From: Bin87 sp965203195
Lineage (GTDB): Bacteria > Chloroflexota > Dehalococcoidia > Lucifugimonadales > UBA3495
NCBI GenBank assembly: GCA_965203195.1
Contig: OZ241860.1
Coordinates: 3,534,001-3,598,000, forward strand
DNA: 64,000 bases
Direction of reading: 5' to 3'
Both the position numbers and the translations under genes were made by a program. Under the pieces are notes generated by a model. The model was given only the letters and a program-made list of their open reading frames with translations. It ran no database searches and was not told where the DNA came from. Positions 1-8,243 of the stretch are shown here, piece by piece; within the stretch, counting starts at the first letter, position 1, and each line of letters starts with the position of its first letter.

Positions 1-530
1 CCGGCCGGCCATTGAAGGAAGGGGCCGGGGAAAGGCGCGCAGGATGGGCGGGGGAGGTAAGGCGGTTGCGATGCCGTCCCAATGCGACAGCCCTGCCGGG
101 CGCAGCGCGGACGGCCGCGTTTCCAAAAAGGCCGTAGCCGGTTCCCGCCGTAGCCGTCTCCAACGAGTGGTTCGCCTGCTCCCTCATCCCGGTCGGGCGA
201 TTTGACTTGCTCCATCATTCCGGCGCCAGCCGGAATCTACCGGCACTTCTGTACTCCGGCGAGAGCCGGAGCGACGGGCTTATGGATAAGACCTACAGAA
301 AAAGGAACGCCGCCTGCGCCGGCTACTGCGTTTGACAGACCCGCCCCCGTTCTTTAAACTGGCGACCATCAGCCCCGCTTGCGCCGGCGCCCTCATCCGC
401 CCGCCGCCCCGCCATCCACCATACCATACCAGCCACGCCCCGCACGCTTGCGGCAATGGCAACGGCAATCGCCAAACCGCCGCCGCCCGCGCCGGAGCGC
501 CACCCGTACCGGAAAGGAGGCCCCTTCGCA
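1..530. other. Left-edge region with no supported gene
   Basis: About 530 bases precede the first convincing gene. The minus strand is open from about 216 to the window edge, but GC-rich DNA leaves many frames open, the predicted peptide is low complexity and I recognise nothing in it. The region holds two REP-like hairpins (217-271) and, at 511-520, the ribosome binding site of the next gene. The end of a gene lying further left could be present but cannot be supported. Confidence 0.4.
217..271. repeat. Pair of short REP-like palindromes
   Basis: Two perfect short hairpins lie 17 bases apart. The first is ATTCCGGC-gcca-GCCGGAAT at 217-236 and the second is CTCCGGC-gaga-GCCGGAG at 254-271. 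Both have the form TCCGGC-N4-GCCGGA. Similar imperfect motifs occur near 52920-52940 and 53777-53795. Intergenic position and shared core suggest a REP-type palindromic family; they could also be weak transcription terminators. Confidence 0.55.
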
Positions 531-1661
531 ATGACTACCACCAACCGCAGCCGGTCTCTCGTCGTCATCCAGCTGGCCGGCGCCAATGACCCCCTGAATA
601 CTGTCATACCCTACACCGACGGCCTCTATTACGACTTCCGTCCCAACGTCGGCATCCCCACCGACCAGGTTATCGACATTGACGGCCGCTTCGGGTTCAA
701 CCCCAATATGGCCCCCGTCAAGGCCCTGTGGGACGAGGGCAAAGTGGCTGTTGTCAACGGCATCGGCTACCCCAATCCCACCCGCTCCCACTTCCGCAGC
801 ATGGACATCTGGCACACCTGCGAACCGGAAAAAGTCGCCACCGAAGGCTGGCTGGGCCGCGTCATCCGCGACCTCGACCCCCACGGACAGAATGTCATCA
901 CCGGCGTCAACTTCGGGCGCGGCCTCCCCCGCTCTATGGGCGCCCCCGGCGTCCCCGTCGCCTCCGTAGGCAACCTGGAAACCTACGGCCTGTTCCCCGA
1001 TGTAGAGGAGGAACGCATCCGCGGCCTCTGCCTGGACGCCTTCGGCCGTATGTACGGCGGCGTCATCCAGGACGCCGTGATGGACTACCTGGGCCAGACC
1101 GGCCGCGATGCCCTCAAAGGCGCCGACATCCTCCGCACCGCCCCCGAACAGTACTCCTCCACCGTGGAATACGCCGCCAACCCCATCGCCCAGGCCCTCA
1201 AAAACGCCGCCCAGGTAATGACCGCCAACCTCGGCACCCGCATCTACTACACCCAGCACGGCAGCTTCGACACCCACGGCGACGAAGTCAAAGTGCAAGG
1301 CGGCCTCTGGAACCAGGTCTCCGGCGCCGTCAGCGATTTTATGGCCGACCTCGACGAACACGGCATCGCCGACGACGCCATCGTACTCATCTGGACGGAA
1401 TTCGGCCGCCGCATCCGCGACAACGGCTCCGGCACCGACCACGGCTCCGGCGGAACCGCCTTCATCATCGGCAACCAGGTCAACGGCGGCTTCTACGGAC
1501 AGTACCCCTCCTTGGCCGAAAAAGACCAGCTGGACGGCGACCTCCACTTCAACAACGACTTCCGCTCCACCTACTCCACCATCGCCGCACAGTGGCTGGG
1601 CCTGGACCCCGTTCCCATCGTCAACGGCCACTTCGAGCAGTGGGACTTCATCCGCAACTAG
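531..1661 (+). CDS. DUF1501 family protein
   Basis: Predicted 376-residue protein of the DUF1501 family, a branch of the alkaline phosphatase/sulfatase-like fold whose exact reaction is unknown. Family features seen are the N-terminal VVIQLAGANDPLNTVIPY block, the SHFRSMDIWHT block near residues 84-96, and a C-terminal WTEFGRR and DHGSGG region. The frame is open further upstream to 456, but I chose 531 because AAAGGAGG lies ten bases before that ATG and the extra N-terminus is low complexity. No signal peptide is visible, although many relatives are exported. It is followed 108 bases later by a DUF1800 gene; these two families very often occur as a pair, so they probably act together in an unknown process. 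Confidence 0.88.
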   Translation: MTTTNRSRSLVVIQLAGANDPLNTVIPYTDGLYYDFRPNVGIPTDQVIDIDGRFGFNPNMAPVKALWDEGKVAVVNGIGYPNPTRSHFRSMDIWHTCEPEKVATEGWLGRVIRDLDPHGQNVITGVNFGRGLPRSMGAPGVPVASVGNLETYGLFPDVEEERIRGLCLDAFGRMYGGVIQDAVMDYLGQTGRDALKGADILRTAPEQYSSTVEYAANPIAQALKNAAQVMTANLGTRIYYTQHGSFDTHGDEVKVQGGLWNQVSGAVSDFMADLDEHGIADDAIVLIWTEFGRRIRDNGSGTDHGSGGTAFIIGNQVNGGFYGQYPSLAEKDQLDGDLHFNNDFRSTYSTIAAQWLGLDPVPIVNGHFEQWDFIRN

Positions 1662-1769
1662 CCCCCAACCGCCCCATCCTCGTCTGCCGTCGTCCCGCCC
1701 GCCGCCCGGCCCCGGAACGACGGCCTACGGATTTGTGAACGATGAACTAACGGATCAACGGAGGCAACT

Positions 1770-3185
1770 ATGAGCGCTTCTGACCTTGCCCTGATGTCCC
1801 ACCTGATGCGCCGCGCCGGCTTCGGCGCCAGCCGCGACGAGCTGGAGCGCCTGGTGGCCCGCGGTTACGAAAACGTCGTCGAGGATCTCCTGCATCCCGG
1901 CGATGCCCGGGCCATGCCCAACGACGTCATCCGCCGCTACCACTCCGATATGGCCGAAATGCGCGAACTCAACAGCGCCGGCGCCTACTGGATGTACCGG
2001 ATGGTCACCACCCGCAACCAGCTGGAGGAAAAACTCGCCCTCTTCTGGCACAGCCTCTTCGCCACCGGCTACTCCAAGCTCAACCAGGCGTCCGCACTCA
2101 CCAACCAGATCGACACCTTCCGCCGCCACGCCCTCGGCTCCTTCCGCACCCTGCTCGTGGAACTCTCCAAAGATCCCGCTATGATCATCTGGCTGGACAA
2201 CCACGACAACCACAAGGGCGACATCAACGAAAACTACGGACGCGAACTCCTGGAACTGTTCTCAATGGGCATCGGCAACTACACCGAGGACGACATCAAG
2301 GAATGCGCCCGCGCCTTCACCGGCTGGACCCTCGGCAACGCCGAATATATGTCCACCCGCGCCAGCCGCGACTCCATCTGGCCCTACAGCCGCATCAACT
2401 GGCACTTCCACTACCGCGACTACGACCACGATGACGCCGAAAAAACCTTCCTCGGCCACACCGGCAACTTCAACGGCGAGGACATCATCGACATCATCGT
2501 CCGGCAGGAAGCCACCGCCCGGTTCGTCAGCGCCCGCCTCTTCCAGTTCTTCGCCGCCGACGAAGTAACCGCCGCCGCCGAACCCGTCATCCAGGATATG
2601 ATGGCATCCTACTTCGCCTCCGGCCACGAAATCCGCGCCGTCCTGCGCACCCTGTTCAACTCCGACTACTTCAAATCCGCCGACGCCCGCTTCGCCCGCG
2701 TCAAGGGCCCGGTGGAACTGGTCGTAGGCGCCATCCGCATGGCCGGCACCTACCGCCAGCCCACTTTCGGCGCCGACCAAATGGCCCGCCACACTATGTA
2801 TATGGGCCAGGGCATCTTCCAGCCTCCCAGCGTGGAAGGCTGGCACGAAGGCGCCGAATGGATTGACAGCGGCGCCCTGGTGGAACGCGTCAACTTCGTG
2901 GGCAAGGAACTGGGCAACCCCGCCAACCCCGGCGTGCGCGCCATCATCGACCGCCTGGCCCGCGACGCCAACGCCCCGCTTTCCCCGGAGATGCAGGTAG
3001 AAGGCTGCGTTGACCTCCTGGGGCCGTTGGAAATCTCCGATGTCACCCGCGGCTCGCTGCAAGAGTTCGCCGCCGCCCAGGGCGAAGCCGACCTCCGCCC
3101 CGCCTCCCGCACCGAAGCCGACGAACAGCGCATCGCCAACCTGCTCCGCCTCCTCACCGCCACCCGGGAGTACCAGCTGGCCTGA
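1770..3185 (+). CDS. DUF1800 family protein
   Basis: Predicted 471-residue protein of the DUF1800 family, whose biochemical function is not known. It begins with the family's typical HLMRRAGFGASRDEL block and contains the central NHDNHKGDINENYGRELLELF and AFTGWT motifs and a C-terminal region with PPSVEGWHEG. The start is supported by GGAGG eight bases upstream (near 1759-1763). It follows the DUF1501 gene in the same direction, the usual partner of this family, so the two are likely cotranscribed. No signal peptide or membrane segment is visible. Length is normal for the family. The gene ends in front of a hairpin followed by a short T run. Confidence 0.9.
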   Translation: MSASDLALMSHLMRRAGFGASRDELERLVARGYENVVEDLLHPGDARAMPNDVIRRYHSDMAEMRELNSAGAYWMYRMVTTRNQLEEKLALFWHSLFATGYSKLNQASALTNQIDTFRRHALGSFRTLLVELSKDPAMIIWLDNHDNHKGDINENYGRELLELFSMGIGNYTEDDIKECARAFTGWTLGNAEYMSTRASRDSIWPYSRINWHFHYRDYDHDDAEKTFLGHTGNFNGEDIIDIIVRQEATARFVSARLFQFFAADEVTAAAEPVIQDMMASYFASGHEIRAVLRTLFNSDYFKSADARFARVKGPVELVVGAIRMAGTYRQPTFGADQMARHTMYMGQGIFQPPSVEGWHEGAEWIDSGALVERVNFVGKELGNPANPGVRAIIDRLARDANAPLSPEMQVEGCVDLLGPLEISDVTRGSLQEFAAAQGEADLRPASRTEADEQRIANLLRLLTATREYQLA

Positions 3186-3209
3186 CCCTGTCGGGCCTGC
3201 CGTTGCCGA

Positions 3210-3236
3210 GGGGCCGGCGCCGCGCCCGGCCCCTTT
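3210..3236 (+). terminator. Likely terminator after the DUF1501-DUF1800 pair
   Basis: A hairpin with an 8-base stem GGGGCCGG (3210-3217), 8-base loop and CCGGCCCC (3226-3233) is followed by TTT. It sits 25 bases past the DUF1800 stop codon and before the next gene's own leader. The T tract is short, so termination may be partial. Confidence 0.5.
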
Positions 3237-3343
3237 CCCGCCGGCGCTCCCCCGGGGCCTGTTGACGCCGGCCCGGCCCTATTCCGCCGCCCGCCGGCGG
3301 GCGCATACTGCTCTGCTCCGGCATTTTCCAAGGAGACCACCTT

Positions 3344-4411
3344 ATGACTACCGCAGTCGCCGCTGCCGATACTGTCATTGCCGATACTGTTGCTGACTCC
3401 GCCGGCCCGATGAAATACCTCAAAACCGTCGGCCTGACCACCAACCAGAGCGGGCGGGGCTTCATCAATCCCTACGACTGCGCCTTCGCCCCCGACGGGC
3501 GCATCCTGGTGCTGAACCACTGCGACACCGCCCGCGCCGCCCTGGTGCGTATCGGCATCCTCAACTGGGACGAGGACTACCTGGGCGAATTCAGCCGGGG
3601 CAGCGGCCGCGGCGACGGCCAGTGGATAATGCCCGTCGGCATGGCCGTCAGCGCCGGCGGCGAAATTTTCGTCACCGACGAATACCTCAACCGCGTCACC
3701 GTCTTCGACCTGGAAGGCGCCTTCATCCGCCAGTGGGGCCAGCCCGGCCCCGACGCCGGCCACCTCAACGGCGCCGCCGGCATCGCCATCGCGCCCGACG
3801 ACACCATTTATATCGTCGAGCAGCACAACCACCGCGTGCAGCGCTTCACCCCCGCCGGCGAGTCCCTGGCAATGTGGGGCGCTGAGGGCCACGCTCCCGG
3901 CCAGTTCAATATGCCCTGGGGCATCGGCCTGGACCACTCCGGCAATGTCTATGTCGCCGACTGGCGCAACGACCGGATACAGAAATTCACCGCCGACGGC
4001 CGGTTCATCGCCGCCTACGGCGCATCGGGCGCCGGCGAAGGACAGTTCAGCCGCCCGTCGGGCGTCTGCGTCGATGCCGACGGCTACATCTATGTATCCG
4101 ATTGGGGCAACGAGCGCGTGCAGCTGCTCGCCCCGGACGGCGCCTTTGTGCAGTCCCTGCGCGGCCAAGCCACCCTCTCCCGCTGGGCCCAGGACTTTAT
4201 GTCCGTCAACCCCGACGAATACAACACCCGCCGGATGTCCAACCTCACGCCGGAACTGCCGCCGCACCTGGACACGCCATACCTCATTTCGGCGCAGACC
4301 GAACCCTATTTCTGGGGGCCGGTCTCCGTGCGCCTGGACGCCCAGGAAAGGCTGTTCGTAGTGGAAGCCAACCGCCACCGGATCCAGGTGTACCAGCGCC
4401 AAAAGGCATAG
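3344..4411 (+). CDS. NHL-repeat six-bladed beta-propeller protein
   Basis: Predicted 355-residue protein built of NHL repeats, a beta-propeller fold used for binding ligands or partners and in some families for lyase activity (peptidyl-alpha-hydroxyglycine lyase). The repeating units read like GQFNMPWGIGLDHSGNVYVADW, with NRVTVFDLEG, NHRVQRFTPAG, NDRIQKFTADG and NERVQLLAPDG at successive blade ends, giving about five or six blades between residues 40 and 355. The start follows AAGGAGA eight bases upstream. The first 20 residues are alanine-rich but not a clear signal peptide. A second propeller gene lies at 62887-63774. No catalytic function can be assigned from sequence. Confidence 0.85.
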   Translation: MTTAVAAADTVIADTVADSAGPMKYLKTVGLTTNQSGRGFINPYDCAFAPDGRILVLNHCDTARAALVRIGILNWDEDYLGEFSRGSGRGDGQWIMPVGMAVSAGGEIFVTDEYLNRVTVFDLEGAFIRQWGQPGPDAGHLNGAAGIAIAPDDTIYIVEQHNHRVQRFTPAGESLAMWGAEGHAPGQFNMPWGIGLDHSGNVYVADWRNDRIQKFTADGRFIAAYGASGAGEGQFSRPSGVCVDADGYIYVSDWGNERVQLLAPDGAFVQSLRGQATLSRWAQDFMSVNPDEYNTRRMSNLTPELPPHLDTPYLISAQTEPYFWGPVSVRLDAQERLFVVEANRHRIQVYQRQKA

Positions 4412-4443
4412 CCGCAGCCGCCGGCGCCGGTGCCGGCGTCCGC

Positions 4444-4472
4444 TTGCCCGCGCCGCCGCCGGCGCCTACAAT
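4444..4472 (+). promoter_or_regulatory. Candidate promoter of the coiled-coil membrane protein
   Basis: TTGCCC (4444-4449) and TACAAT (4467-4472) are separated by 17 bases, a good match to a sigma-70 promoter (4/6 and 5/6). Transcription would start about 20 bases before the ATG at 4501, with GGAG at about 4490 as ribosome binding site. Confidence 0.55.
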
Positions 4473-4500
4473 AGGGCTACCCTCAAACTGGAGTGCACCT

Positions 4501-5319
4501 ATGGACACCGCCGCCCTCGTCGCCGTGATCATTGCCGGGCTCACGGGCGCCAGCCTCATCATCACCTCCATCGTCCTGCTGATCAGGGGCGCATTCCTGC
4601 TGGGCCGGGTCGTCAACCACGTCGAAGTCCTTGACCAGAAAGTTGACAGCCTCGACCAGAAGGTTGACACCCTGGCCGATGCGGTCAACGATTTGCGGGT
4701 GGAAATGGTCGCCGGCCAGGAAAAGCTCCGCACCGAAATGGCCGCAGTAGAGACCAGGTTGCGCGCCGAAATGGCCGACATGGAGATGAGGTTGCGCACG
4801 GAAATAGCCGCCGGATACGAACGACTGCGTACGGAAATGACGGACATAGCGACGCGGCTACGCGCGGATATGGCTGCCGGATACGAGCGACTGCGCACGG
4901 ATATGGCTGCCGGATACGAGCGACTGCGCACGGATATGGTGGACATAGAAACGCGGCTACGCGCAGATATGGCTGCCGGATACGAGCGGCTGCACACGGA
5001 AATGGCTGCCGGATACGAACGACTGCGCACGGAAATGACGGACATAGAGACGAGGCTACGCGCGGAGATGACCGCCGGACACGAACGACTGCGCACGGAA
5101 ATGGTCAGCGAAAACGACAAGCTGCGTACGGAAATGGTCAGCGAAAACGACAAGCTACGCGCCGAAATGACCGCCGGCTACGACCGCCTCGCCAACGCCA
5201 TCGACCAGCTCCGCGCCGAACTCCATCAAACCAACCAGATCCTCATCGGCCTCGCCAACCACGGCCACGACACGGACGGACGCATCATCTTCACCCTCCC
5301 CACCACGCCCGGACGATAA
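4501..5319 (+). CDS. Membrane-anchored hendecad-repeat coiled-coil protein
   Basis: Predicted 272-residue protein of unknown function. Residues 5-36 form a hydrophobic membrane segment. Residues 42-66 contain short heptad-like DQKVD repeats. Residues 68-232 are fifteen consecutive 11-residue units of the type EMAAGYERLRT or EMTDIETRLRA, a hendecad pattern that should form a long, slightly right-handed coiled coil of roughly 25 nm. The last 40 residues include a glutamine-rich stretch and a short polar tail. The ATG is favoured over longer frames because a promoter (4444-4472) and GGAG precede it and the membrane segment begins immediately. The topology suggests a tether or filament-forming protein. 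It stands alone between the propeller gene and glcD. I recognise no catalytic domain. Confidence 0.8.
   Translation: MDTAALVAVIIAGLTGASLIITSIVLLIRGAFLLGRVVNHVEVLDQKVDSLDQKVDTLADAVNDLRVEMVAGQEKLRTEMAAVETRLRAEMADMEMRLRTEIAAGYERLRTEMTDIATRLRADMAAGYERLRTDMAAGYERLRTDMVDIETRLRADMAAGYERLHTEMAAGYERLRTEMTDIETRLRAEMTAGHERLRTEMVSENDKLRTEMVSENDKLRAEMTAGYDRLANAIDQLRAELHQTNQILIGLANHGHDTDGRIIFTLPTTPGR
4702..5196 (+). repeat. Fifteen tandem 33-bp repeats inside the coding sequence
   Basis: The coding sequence consists of fifteen in-frame 33-base units, each encoding 11 residues starting with E/D-M/I and ending with RLRT/RLRA or close variants. Several units are nearly identical at DNA level (for example those encoding DMAAGYERLRT), suggesting recent unit duplication. 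Copy number is likely to vary between strains. Confidence 0.9.
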
Positions 5320-5364
5320 CCCCCGCCGGCCCCTGCGCCGGCCTCGTCGTCGGAGGTATCCGGT

Positions 5365-6801
5365 ATGCCACCCAACGACTTCCTGGCCCAAATCCGCGCC
5401 GTCGTCGGCCACGATTATGTCATCGACCACCGCGAGGACCTGCTCGTCTATGAGTACGACGGCTCCGTCGACCGCTCTATGCCCCGCGCCGTCGTCCTGC
5501 CGGCCAACGCCGACGAAGTCAGCCGCGTAATGGCCCTCGCCTACGCCGCCGGCGTTACCGTCGTCGGACGCGGCAGCGGCACCGGACTCAGCGGCGGCGC
5601 CATCACGCCCCCCGACGGCCTCCAAATCGTCTTCACCCGCATGAACCGCATCATCGCAATTGACACCGTCAACCGCACCGCACTGGTGGAACCCGGCGTC
5701 ATCAACCTGGACCTGGACAACCACGCCCGCAAATTCGGGCTGCGCTACGCCCCCGACCCCTCCAGCCAGCGCGCTTGCAGCCTCGGCGGCAACATCGCCG
5801 AAAACGCCGGCGGCCCCCACTGCCTGGCCTACGGCGCCACCACCAACCATATCATCGGCATGGAAGTCGTCCTCGAGGACGGGGAAATCGTCCACCTGGG
5901 CGCCGCCGCCCGCGAAGCCGCCGGCTACGACCTGCGCGGCGCTTTCATCGGCTCCGAAGGCACTTTCGGCATCGCCACCAAAATACTCGCCCGCCTGCTG
6001 CCTCTGCCGGAAACCGTCCGCACCTTTCTGGGCGTCTTCCCGGACATCGACTCGGCTTGCACCGCCGTATCGGCGGTCATCAGCTACGGCATCGTCCCGG
6101 CCGCTTTGGAAATGATTGACGCTTTAAGCATCCAGGCGGTGCAGAAGGTCACCGATGCCGGCTACCCCAACGACGCCGGCGCCGTTCTGCTCATTGAGCT
6201 GGAGGGGCTGAACGAGGAAGTGGAGGAAGTCAGCGCCGAAGTCGAAGCCGCCCTGTGGGACACCGGCGCCGCCGATGTCCGCATCGCCGAGGACGACGCC
6301 GAAAGAGAACGCCTGTGGCTGGGCCGCAAAACCGCTTTCGGCGCTTTCGGCGCCATCGCCCCCAATTACTACCTCGTGGACGGCGTCGTCCCCCGCACCC
6401 GCCTCACTCAGATGCTCCGCAAGGTGAACGAAGTCAGCCACCGCTACGGCATCCCCATCGCCAACGTGTTCCACGCCGGCGACGGCAACCTCCACCCCTG
6501 TATGCTCTTTGACGCCCGCGCCCCCGGAGTGCTGGACCAGGTTATGGCCGCCGCCGCCGAACTGATGACGGAATGCGCCGCCCTGGGCGGAACCTTAAGC
6601 GGCGAACACGGCATCGGACTGGAAAAGAAAGAGTTTATGCCTCTCGTCTATACCGATGACGATATGGCCGCCATGCAGCGTCTCCGCGCCGCCTTTGCCC
6701 CCCGTAACCGCCTGAACCCCGGCAAGATTTTCCCCGACGGCAACTCCTATCAGCCGACCGGAGCCCACCCGACCGGCCACACTGCCGGGCTGTACGCCTG
6801 A
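5365..6801 (+). CDS. glcD: FAD-linked oxidase, glycolate oxidase subunit GlcD
   Basis: Predicted 478-residue flavoprotein of the FAD_binding_4/FAD-oxidase_C type. As GlcD it would carry the FAD and oxidise glycolate (or D-lactate or another 2-hydroxy acid), passing electrons to GlcF and the respiratory chain. The FAD-binding half (about residues 40-210) has VVGRGSGTGLSGGA and the NIAENAGGPHC loop; the C-terminal half has VFHAGDGNLHP and LSGEHGIGLEKKEFM, the conserved substrate/flavin motifs. GGAGG lies upstream of the ATG. It is followed by glcE (78 bases) and glcF (overlapping glcE by one base), the standard order of the three-subunit enzyme. The exact substrate cannot be read from sequence. 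Confidence 0.88.
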   Translation: MPPNDFLAQIRAVVGHDYVIDHREDLLVYEYDGSVDRSMPRAVVLPANADEVSRVMALAYAAGVTVVGRGSGTGLSGGAITPPDGLQIVFTRMNRIIAIDTVNRTALVEPGVINLDLDNHARKFGLRYAPDPSSQRACSLGGNIAENAGGPHCLAYGATTNHIIGMEVVLEDGEIVHLGAAAREAAGYDLRGAFIGSEGTFGIATKILARLLPLPETVRTFLGVFPDIDSACTAVSAVISYGIVPAALEMIDALSIQAVQKVTDAGYPNDAGAVLLIELEGLNEEVEEVSAEVEAALWDTGAADVRIAEDDAERERLWLGRKTAFGAFGAIAPNYYLVDGVVPRTRLTQMLRKVNEVSHRYGIPIANVFHAGDGNLHPCMLFDARAPGVLDQVMAAAAELMTECAALGGTLSGEHGIGLEKKEFMPLVYTDDDMAAMQRLRAAFAPRNRLNPGKIFPDGNSYQPTGAHPTGHTAGLYA

Positions 6802-6878
6802 CCCGCCCGCCGCGCCATGCCGCGCCCGGCGCCCATTCCAGCAGAGCCATTTCCGCCGGCGCGCCCGCCGCTCGCTTT

Positions 6879-8243
6879 ATGACCGCCTCCATCGCCATCC
6901 ACCTGGCCGACCTGGTTGGCGCCGACGCCGTCCTTGACGCCGAACTGCTGCCGGATTACGCCATCGGCTCCTTTCTGCCGGCCGCCGTCGTCCGCCCGCC
7001 GTCCGCCAGCGGCATCGCGGCGGTCATCGCCTGCGCCCGCCGCGCCGGCTTGGCCGTCTATCCCGCCGGCGGGCGCACCTTCGCACCGATGGGCAACCGC
7101 CCCACCCGCCCCGGCATCGCCCTGGATCTGACCGCCCTCAACAAACTGACCGACTTGCAGCCCGCCGACCTCACCGTCAGCGTCCAGGCGGGAATGACCC
7201 TCGCCCAACTGGACGCCGCCTTGGCCCCCCACGGCAAGTTCGTGCCTCTCGGCGCCCCGCTGCCTCGCCAGGCCACCGTCGGCGGTACGCTGGCCGCCGG
7301 CGTCAGCGGCGTCCTGCGCGCCGCCTACGGCCTGCCCCGCGACTGGCTGATTGGCGTCGCCGTGGCCGGCGCCGACGGCGTCATCACCAAAGCCGGCGGC
7401 AAAGTAGTCAAAAATGTCACCGGCTACGACCTCAACCGTCTCTACGCCGGCTCCCTCGGCTCCCTGGCCGTCATCACCGAAGCCACCTTCAAACTGGCCC
7501 CGAAGCCGCCGGAATGGGCCGTCATTGCCGCCGCTTTCACCGGCCTTGAGGAAACCCTCGCCGCCGTCCGCGATCTGCAAAACCGCCCTTACGCCCCTCT
7601 GGGCTTGCACATTCTAAACCCGGCCGCCGCCCGGCATACGGCCGCCCGGCATACGAACCGCGACAGTCTGCCCGCCGGCTACGGCCCCGTGGCCGTCGCC
7701 ATCATCGGCGGCCGCCCCGCCTCCTTGCAGCGGCGTCTTACCGACGCCTCTGTCCTGTGGCTGGATACCGCCGCCGCCCTCCACGTCGCGCGGGATGACG
7801 CCCCCGGCCTCATCGCCGCCCTCAACGACCTGCCCGCGGCCTCCGACCACCCGCCAACTATCTGCGTCCGCGTCAATGCCCCCCCGGCGGCCCTCCCTGA
7901 CCTGATGGCCCTGGGCCACGCCCGCGCGGACGGCCTCTGGGATGACGCCCTGTCGCCCCCGGCCATCATCGCCGACGCCGGCTTCGGCGGCGGCCGCCTG
8001 CTCTGGTGGGACGACTTCACCGCCGTCGACCCCGCCCGGCTCGCCGGCCAACTCCGTAAAGTGCAGGACATTGCCCATTCCCTGGGCGGCGACGCCATCG
8101 TGGAACGCTGCCCCGAGTCGGCGAAACTGTACTTGGACGTGTGGGGAACGGAACCCTCGGCAATGTCCGTAATGCGCCGCCTGAAGTGCCAGTTTGACCC
8201 GGACAATACACTGAATCCCGGCCGCTTCATTGGAGGATTGTGA
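6879..8243 (+). CDS. glcE: FAD-binding oxidase, glycolate oxidase subunit GlcE
   Basis: Predicted 454-residue protein of the GlcE type, a second FAD_binding_4 subunit of the glycolate oxidase complex. Motifs seen are VYPAGGRTFAPMG for pyrophosphate binding, PRQATVGGTLAAGVSG, and GGKVVKNVTGYDLNRLYAGS, which is characteristic of GlcE. The end carries FDPDNTLNPGRF, typical of FAD-linked oxidases. It is somewhat longer than many GlcE proteins (about 350-420), mainly because of alanine- and proline-rich insertions in the C-terminal half. Its stop overlaps the glcF start by one base (TGATG), indicating translational coupling. No strong ribosome binding site precedes the chosen ATG, so the start could shift slightly. 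Confidence 0.85.
   Translation: MTASIAIHLADLVGADAVLDAELLPDYAIGSFLPAAVVRPPSASGIAAVIACARRAGLAVYPAGGRTFAPMGNRPTRPGIALDLTALNKLTDLQPADLTVSVQAGMTLAQLDAALAPHGKFVPLGAPLPRQATVGGTLAAGVSGVLRAAYGLPRDWLIGVAVAGADGVITKAGGKVVKNVTGYDLNRLYAGSLGSLAVITEATFKLAPKPPEWAVIAAAFTGLEETLAAVRDLQNRPYAPLGLHILNPAAARHTAARHTNRDSLPAGYGPVAVAIIGGRPASLQRRLTDASVLWLDTAAALHVARDDAPGLIAALNDLPAASDHPPTICVRVNAPPAALPDLMALGHARADGLWDDALSPPAIIADAGFGGGRLLWWDDFTAVDPARLAGQLRKVQDIAHSLGGDAIVERCPESAKLYLDVWGTEPSAMSVMRRLKCQFDPDNTLNPGRFIGGL

Noticed and set aside
1..216. Minus-strand frame open to the window edge
   Set aside because: Only about 72 codons, low complexity, no start context and no recognised motif; not enough to call a gene.
4702..5196. 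Regular repeats as a possible CRISPR array
   Set aside because: The 33-bp units are contiguous with no spacers and encode in-frame coiled-coil units.
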